This document shows, in pieces, positions 42,088-45,750 of a DNA stretch of 45,750 nt. Below the pieces are notes generated by a model, which did not search any database, was not told the DNA's origin, and saw nothing but the letters and a program-made list of their open reading frames with translations. Location: positions 1 through 45,750 of the forward strand of contig USKN01000001.1 in the NCBI GenBank assembly GCA_900555295.1, written 5' to 3'. The DNA is from an uncultured Eubacteriales bacterium (lineage in GTDB: Bacteria > Bacillota > Clostridia > UMGS1810). Position 1 is the first letter of the stretch, and each line of letters starts with the position of its first letter. A program made the position numbers and the translations under genes.

Positions 42088-43097
42088 TATACTTCCACCT
42101 CTTTATTTAATTTTGCCGATTTATATATGGCAAGTATTACATCTACTGCTTTTCGTGCCTCATTGGGCGGTATTAAAACGGGCGTGTTAAATAAAACAGC
42201 GTCCGCCATATTTTCCACAAGCAGTCTGTGGCCGTCGCTTACACTCTGCCAAGCACAGTTTTTACCTCCGAGTGTGTCACTGTACGCTTTAGGCTTTGTG
42301 CCGCCGTTCACAATCCACTCTTTTATTTCGCTGTCGCCAAATGTAATACTGCCCAACGTTCCGTTTATGTTAAATATAGTTTCATTACCGCTTACAAGCG
42401 ACGTTGTACCCTCAATTACGCCTATTGCGCCGTTTTTAAACTTAACAATAATAACTGCGGTGTCCTCCACATCTATATTGCGTGCTTTTGTTTCGCATTT
42501 TGCATTTACACTTTCAATATCTCCGCATAGCATTATAAGCATATCTATGCCGTGAATACATTGATTCATAAGCGCTCCTCCGCCGTCGAGTTCCCAAGTG
42601 CCGCGCCACGCGTCGGAATCATAATATTCCTGTGTGCGCGAATACTTAAAATATCCGTCGCATAAAATAAGCTTGCCCAATTTATTGCTGTCGATTGCGT
42701 CTTTTGTAATAAGCGCACCGGTATATGTTCGCCGCTGAAAAATTCCGCCAAGCTTTACACCGCACCTTTGGCATACGTCAATCATATCGTCAAGCTTTTG
42801 TTTTGTAATTTCAAGCGGTTTTTCGCATAAAACATTTACACCGTGACGGGCGCATATTTTTGCGTGTTCGCCGTGCATACCGCTGGGTGTGCCTATAATT
42901 ACAACATCGGGTTTTACCGATGTAAGCATTGTTTCAAGGTCGGTATAATACGGTACATTATACCGGCTTGATTTTTTCTTTGCCTTTTCCTCGTTAATAT
43001 CGCATACTGCGGCAAGGTATGCATTTTTTGCCTTATCCACAGCGTCAAGATGAACAGCCGATATCCGTCCGCACCCAAGCACAGCAAATTTTACCAT
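42087..43097 (-). CDS. Gfo/Idh/MocA family oxidoreductase
   Basis: The 336-residue protein starts at the ATG at 43097 after GGAGTGG; a GTG three codons earlier overlaps that site. It has VKFAVLGCGRISAVHLDAV, VVIIGTPSGMHGEHAKIC, LCEKPLEITKQKLDDMID and GGGALMNQCIHGIDMLIML. The set matches inositol-dehydrogenase-like members of the family. It lies between the isomerase and a second oxidoreductase in one operon. The substrate is unknown. Confidence 0.88.
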   Translation of the reverse strand: MVKFAVLGCGRISAVHLDAVDKAKNAYLAAVCDINEEKAKKKSSRYNVPYYTDLETMLTSVKPDVVIIGTPSGMHGEHAKICARHGVNVLCEKPLEITKQKLDDMIDVCQRCGVKLGGIFQRRTYTGALITKDAIDSNKLGKLILCDGYFKYSRTQEYYDSDAWRGTWELDGGGALMNQCIHGIDMLIMLCGDIESVNAKCETKARNIDVEDTAVIIVKFKNGAIGVIEGTTSLVSGNETIFNINGTLGSITFGDSEIKEWIVNGGTKPKAYSDTLGGKNCAWQSVSDGHRLLVENMADAVLFNTPVLIPPNEARKAVDVILAIYKSAKLNKEVEV

Positions 43098-43108
43098 ATA
43101 AACCACTC

Positions 43109-43951
43109 CTATGCGTTAATTTTTTTAACAATGGTATCGAGCGCATTATATGCAATGTCAAACAGCTCGGGGCCGCTTTTGGTTTGTTTTTTTGCCGCGT
43201 CGCGCTCAAGGCCGGCAAATCCCACAAAATCGCCCAAATGCGGTTCAAGCGATAAAAATCCGCTCCAACCCATATTTTTAAGCTCTGTTAAAATGTATTC
43301 CACATTTCCGTCACCGCCGCCTGCCGGTACTACATATCCGTCTTTTGTATATGCGTCTTTAATATGCATATATTCTATATGGTTTTTAAGTTTTTTAAAA
43401 CATTCTATTGTATCTTCACCGCACTGCACAAAGTTTGCCGGGTCAAATGTTGCCTTTACATAATCACAGTTGAGCGTTTCAAGTAAATCCACACATCTGT
43501 CGGCGGTATCGCCGTAAATTTCTTTTTCGTTTTCGTGAAGTAAAACAAGGCCGCTGCCCTTTGCCACGTCAATATATTTTGCCCATCTGTTTAATACTTC
43601 ATCGCGATATTGTGCCGCGTTGTTTGTATCCATAAAAAAGCTGAACATTCTTATATACTTTGTTTCAAGCGTATGCGCAAGTTCAATTGTGTTTTTAAAC
43701 TTATCAAGCTCTTTTTCAAACGGATCGTCAATATTTATTTTGCCTATTGGCGAACCAAGCGCCGAAAGTTTAAAACCGTTATCGTCAAGTATTTTTTTCT
43801 TTTCTTTCGCCTCGCTTATAGTGTAATCGGATATATTCTTTCCGTCTATTCCGCGAGCCTCAATATGATTAATACCGTATTTTTTAAGCACACTGATTTG
43901 CTCTTTCAAATCAGGTGATATTTCGTCGGCAAATGCCGAGTATGCAAACAT
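43109..43951 (-). CDS. Sugar phosphate isomerase/epimerase family TIM-barrel protein
   Basis: The 280-residue protein starts at the ATG at 43951 after AAGGAGATGATT; the longer frame to 44002 has no site. Candidate metal ligands are Glu in LVLLHENEKEI, Asp in VKATFDPANFVQ, His in EYMHIKDAYTK and Glu in FLSLEPHLGDF. It fits the hydroxypyruvate isomerase/inosose dehydratase-like group. It heads an operon with two Gfo/Idh oxidoreductases. It is clearly different in length and loops from the isomerase at 30587, so the two modules are not recent duplicates. Confidence 0.85.
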   Translation of the reverse strand: MFAYSAFADEISPDLKEQISVLKKYGINHIEARGIDGKNISDYTISEAKEKKKILDDNGFKLSALGSPIGKINIDDPFEKELDKFKNTIELAHTLETKYIRMFSFFMDTNNAAQYRDEVLNRWAKYIDVAKGSGLVLLHENEKEIYGDTADRCVDLLETLNCDYVKATFDPANFVQCGEDTIECFKKLKNHIEYMHIKDAYTKDGYVVPAGGGDGNVEYILTELKNMGWSGFLSLEPHLGDFVGFAGLERDAAKKQTKSGPELFDIAYNALDTIVKKINA

Positions 43952-43999
43952 ATAATCATCTCCTTGTGAGTACATTTTATATCTTAAACAAAAAAAATA

Positions 44000-44027
44000 C
44001 AATGGTATATGTTGTTCTATACCATTG
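44000..44027. repeat. 10-bp perfect inverted repeat upstream of the isomerase operon
   Basis: CAATGGTATA and TATACCATTG are separated by 8 bases. On the minus strand the repeat is followed by TATTTTTTTTG, as in an intrinsic terminator, but no minus-strand gene lies upstream to be ended. It sits 49 bp ahead of the isomerase start, so an operator or leader attenuator is possible. Confidence 0.6.
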
Positions 44028-44086
44028 CAAATATTGCTGTTTTTAATATTTAATAAAAGAAAGTTTAAACTTGCGCATAATCAAGA

Positions 44087-44133
44087 CTTCACCTTGGAGG
44101 GGAAGCTGTCATCGCAAGATGACTGATGATGTG
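44087..44133 (+). repeat. Double-hairpin palindromic element (interspersed-repeat type)
   Basis: Two adjacent hairpins are seen: CTTC-A-CCT-TGG-AGG-G-GAAG (44087-44105) and GTCATC-gcaa-GATGAC (44108-44123), followed by TGATGATGTG. From memory this arrangement, a GGGGAAG palindrome, then CTGTC...GAC, then TGATGAGG, resembles small palindromic repeats scattered between genes of gut Clostridia. Only this copy is visible here. The recognition is by resemblance and was not checked by search. Confidence 0.55.
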
Positions 44134-44145
44134 AAAAAACGTTAA

Positions 44146-44265
44146 AAAACCTCAATCAATGTACCCGTTAAAGACGTCGATTATGTTGATGTATATTCCG
44201 ACCATTATGCACAGGACGGCTCAACCGTTGAAAGTTCAAGCAGTCATAAATCAATTACATATTAA
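44146..44265 (+). pseudogene. Orphan C-terminal coding fragment
   Basis: The frame after a TAA at 44143 encodes about 39 residues, including INVPVKDVDYVDVYSD and STVESSSSHKSITY, to a TAA at 44265. It has no start codon or ribosome site, and it begins right after the palindromic element. The residue pattern looks coding, so I take it as the tail of a lost gene. No family is recognised. Confidence 0.4.
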
Positions 44266-44308
44266 TTTATTTGATTTTATAACTTTCTAAATTTTGTCCC
44301 TTTTCTTT

Positions 44309-44346
44309 CCGTCGGGTATGTTTTTATATGCCCGACGGATTTTTTT
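44309..44346 (+). terminator. Terminator behind the orphan fragment
   Basis: CCGTCGGG and CCCGACGG pair perfectly, with an AT-rich loop, and are followed by ATTTTTTT. It would have ended the lost gene whose tail lies at 44146-44265. The interval 43952-44435 otherwise holds no gene. Confidence 0.8.
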
Positions 44347-44435
44347 GGGAGGATATGTATATTTTCACTTGACAAATATTAAAATACATTGTACATTATA
44401 CTTAATAACATTTTTACAAAGGAGACAAAGCAATT

Positions 44436-44981
44436 ATGAACATATGCGTATACGGAGCGGCAAGCAACACAATTGACAACAGTTACATACAAGCCGGTGA
44501 ACAGCTTGGCGAAATTATGGGTAAAACGGGACATTCGCTTATATTTGGCGGCGGTGCAAACGGTCTTATGGGAGCGGTTGCACGCGGTGTAAGTAAAAGC
44601 GGCGGCAAAGTAACATCGGTAGTACCGTATTTTTTTAACGGCGACGGAATACTTTTTGATAAAGCAAGCGAGTTAATACGCTGTGACACAATGCGTGAGC
44701 GTAAACAAATAATGGAAGATAACTCCGACGCATTTATTATGACTCCGGGCGGGTTGGGTACATTTGATGAATTTTTTGAAATGTACACTCTAAAGAACCT
44801 GGGCAGACACACAAAGCCGATTGCAATACTCAACACAAACGGTTATTTTAATGCACTTATAAAAATGCTTAAAAACACTGCCGATAACGGGTTTATGCTG
44901 CACAGCACATTAGACATTATAGGAGTTTTTGATAACCCAAAAGATGTAATAGATTATATTGAAAGAAGCGTTAAAAAATGA
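44436..44981 (+). CDS. LOG family protein (nucleoside monophosphate phosphoribohydrolase type)
   Basis: The 181-residue protein has the LOG/TIGR00730 lysine-decarboxylase-like fold: MNICVYGAASNTID, FGGGANGLMGAVARG, MRERKQIM and the nucleotide-binding PGGLGTFDEFFE. Characterised relatives hydrolyse cytokinin riboside 5'-monophosphate or other nucleoside monophosphates to base plus ribose 5-phosphate. AAAGGAGAC precedes the ATG. Its stop overlaps the start of a broken acetyltransferase gene (ATGA). Physiological substrate in bacteria is unclear. Confidence 0.9.
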   Translation: MNICVYGAASNTIDNSYIQAGEQLGEIMGKTGHSLIFGGGANGLMGAVARGVSKSGGKVTSVVPYFFNGDGILFDKASELIRCDTMRERKQIMEDNSDAFIMTPGGLGTFDEFFEMYTLKNLGRHTKPIAILNTNGYFNALIKMLKNTADNGFMLHSTLDIIGVFDNPKDVIDYIERSVKK

Positions 44982-45374
44982 ATATAAACATACGCAATGC
45001 AAATATACACGATGCACGGCAACTTTTAAAAATATATGAACCGTATGTATTAGGCAAGCGTATTTAAAGACCGCGCCGCATACGATTGGTCGGTTGAAGT
45101 ATCTATATACATAAAACAAGATATGAAAAAACACGGTATAGGCAAAATGCTTTATACCGAGCTTGAAAGACGGCTTAAAGAGCAAAACATTTTAAATGTT
45201 TATGCGTGCATTGCCTACCCCGAGCGTGATGATGAATATTTAGACAAAAACAGCGCACAATTTCACAAGCATTTGGGTTACCGCCGTGTAGGTACTTTAC
45301 GCAAATGCGGTTACAAATTCGGCCGTTGGTACAATATGGTATGGTACGAAAAATTTATAGGTAAACATAAATAG
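44978..45374 (+). pseudogene. GNAT N-acetyltransferase pseudogene with internal deletion
   Basis: The ATG at 44978 opens MNINIRNANIHDARQLLKIY followed by EPYV, the head of a phosphinothricin-acetyltransferase-like GNAT, but it stops after LGKRI. Another frame picks up directly with ASVFKDRAAYDWSVEVSIYI, the centre of the same family, then KKHGIGKMLYTELERRL, the acetyl-CoA loop, and LRKCGYKFGRWYNMVWYE to 45374. Roughly 50-60 codons between EPYV and the central strand are missing, with a frame change. The second part has no ribosome site. It was coupled to the LOG gene. Confidence 0.85.
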
Positions 45375-45434
45375 TTTTTTTGCAAGAGAGGAGTTAAACC
45401 AATATTCCTCTTTTGCCTGTCGTATAAAGCATAT

Positions 45435-45749
45435 TCACCTTTTATGCTGAAAATACCTGTATATAATCCAATACACAACTACCTGTATGCACATTACGTA
45501 ACAAATTATTGACGCCTCATACTTCATTTTTAAAAAGTACAAAACAACAACCCCAATACCCAGCAAAAATACCGTTACATTAAAAGTAAACGCGCGTGCC
45601 TCTTTCCAAATAGAAATATTTCTTTCGTCGGTTTCGTTAATCATTTGCTTTTTGATTAAATCGTCCGACAATAATATTTTTCGGTATTTTACAACGTTTA
45701 CTATACCTATAATGCAAAGTGCCGCACCGTACGATATAAAAAATTCATC
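45435..45749 (-). CDS. Partial small membrane protein
   Basis: The minus-strand frame is open from the window end to a stop at 45435, so at least 104 C-terminal residues are present and the start lies beyond the window. It has a hydrophobic segment near the truncated end (ISYGAALCIIGIVNVV), a polar loop KKQMINETDERNISIWKEAR and two further helices (VTVFLLGIGVVVLYFL; IICYVMCIQVVVYWIIY). The ETDERN motif between helices resembles DUF2178-type small membrane proteins often encoded next to an HTH regulator. Function is unknown. Confidence 0.65.
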   Translation of the reverse strand, partial: DEFFISYGAALCIIGIVNVVKYRKILLSDDLIKKQMINETDERNISIWKEARAFTFNVTVFLLGIGVVVLYFLKMKYEASIICYVMCIQVVVYWIIYRYFQHKR

Positions 45750-45750
45750 A

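Noticed and set aside
41896..42555. 219-codon plus-strand ORF
   Set aside because: It spans the junction of two Gfo/Idh genes on the other strand and is a shadow of their reading frames.
44085..44110. MerR-type operator/promoter reading of GACTTCACCTTGGAGGGGAAGCTGTC
   Set aside because: The dyad looked like a metal-responsive promoter at first, but no matching -10 box, MerR gene or intact target follows, and the second hairpin plus TGATGATGTG fits a palindromic repeat better.
45375..45434. Hairpin GCAAGAGAGGA...TCCTCTTTTGC as a terminator
   Set aside because: Neither strand has a T-run on the correct side of the stem, so termination is not supported.
1..45750. CRISPR arrays, tRNA or rRNA genes, insertion sequences, toxin-antitoxin or phage-defence genes
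   Set aside because: No spaced direct repeats, cloverleaf-like segments, transposase motifs (DDE, HUH or serine recombinase) or known defence domains were found on reading both strands.

Overview
The window is AT-rich chromosomal DNA from an anaerobic, endospore-forming member of the Clostridia. The taxonomic call rests on an alpha/beta-type small acid-soluble spore protein, oxygen-independent HemZ, a Firmicute-type dut-maf-mreBCD-mrdA cluster, strong GGAGG ribosome sites and TTGACA/TATAAT-like promoters. I cannot name the species. I see no rRNA, tRNA, CRISPR array, intact transposon or prophage.

Layout. (1) 1-3970: partial DUF2207-like protein, lemA, hemZ, a small orphan ORF, an SGNH hydrolase and mgsA. 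(2) 3989-12823: a cell-envelope/division cluster transcribed leftward: zapA, a U32 peptidase, dut, maf, mreB, mreC, mreD, mrdA (PBP2) and a MinD-like ATPase lacking two key catalytic residues; no minC, minE or rodA is present. (3) 13077-17408, rightward: M18 aminopeptidase, SASP, a repeat-bearing lipoprotein, radA and a PHP phosphatase. (4) 17340-20731: a decayed stretch with a P-type ATPase remnant, an alpha/beta hydrolase, an SDR pseudogene, an intact phosphotriesterase-family gene and another broken ORF. (5) 20940-25715: a complete branched-chain amino acid ABC transporter operon, livK-livH-livM-livG-livF, with an internal hairpin after livK. (6) 25922-29090: acn-icd. (7) 29214-32619: a frameshifted MFS transporter divergent from a sugar isomerase/Gfo-Idh oxidoreductase pair. 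(8) 32768-33411: a 37-residue membrane peptide and an Rrf2 regulator with three cysteines. (9) 33481-40243: a glycerol-phosphate locus. A DeoR-family regulator diverges from a glpA-like dehydrogenase, a glpB-like oxidoreductase, a DUF1667 protein, an AraM-type sn-glycerol-1-phosphate dehydrogenase, a HAD-IIA phosphatase and a glycerophosphodiesterase with an in-frame stop. (10) 40403-45749: rpsT, a second isomerase plus two Gfo/Idh operon, an intergenic palindromic repeat with an orphan coding fragment, a LOG-family gene, a GNAT pseudogene and a partial membrane protein.

How the genes fit together. The zapA-to-mgsA run links nucleotide sanitation (dut, maf) to rod-shape wall synthesis (mreBCD, PBP2). 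The glycerol-phosphate locus appears able to feed both enantiomers of glycerol phosphate into dihydroxyacetone phosphate. The two isomerase/Gfo-Idh modules suggest oxidation-based handling of sugars, cyclitols or glycosides.

Gene decay is a clear theme. At least five genes are broken by a frameshift, nonsense codon or deletion, and further coding fragments remain. No defence system is visible. The observations I judge most worth follow-up are the degenerate MinD, the two-enantiomer glycerol-phosphate operon, a 14-nt block shared by the liv and acn promoters, and the palindromic element at 44087.
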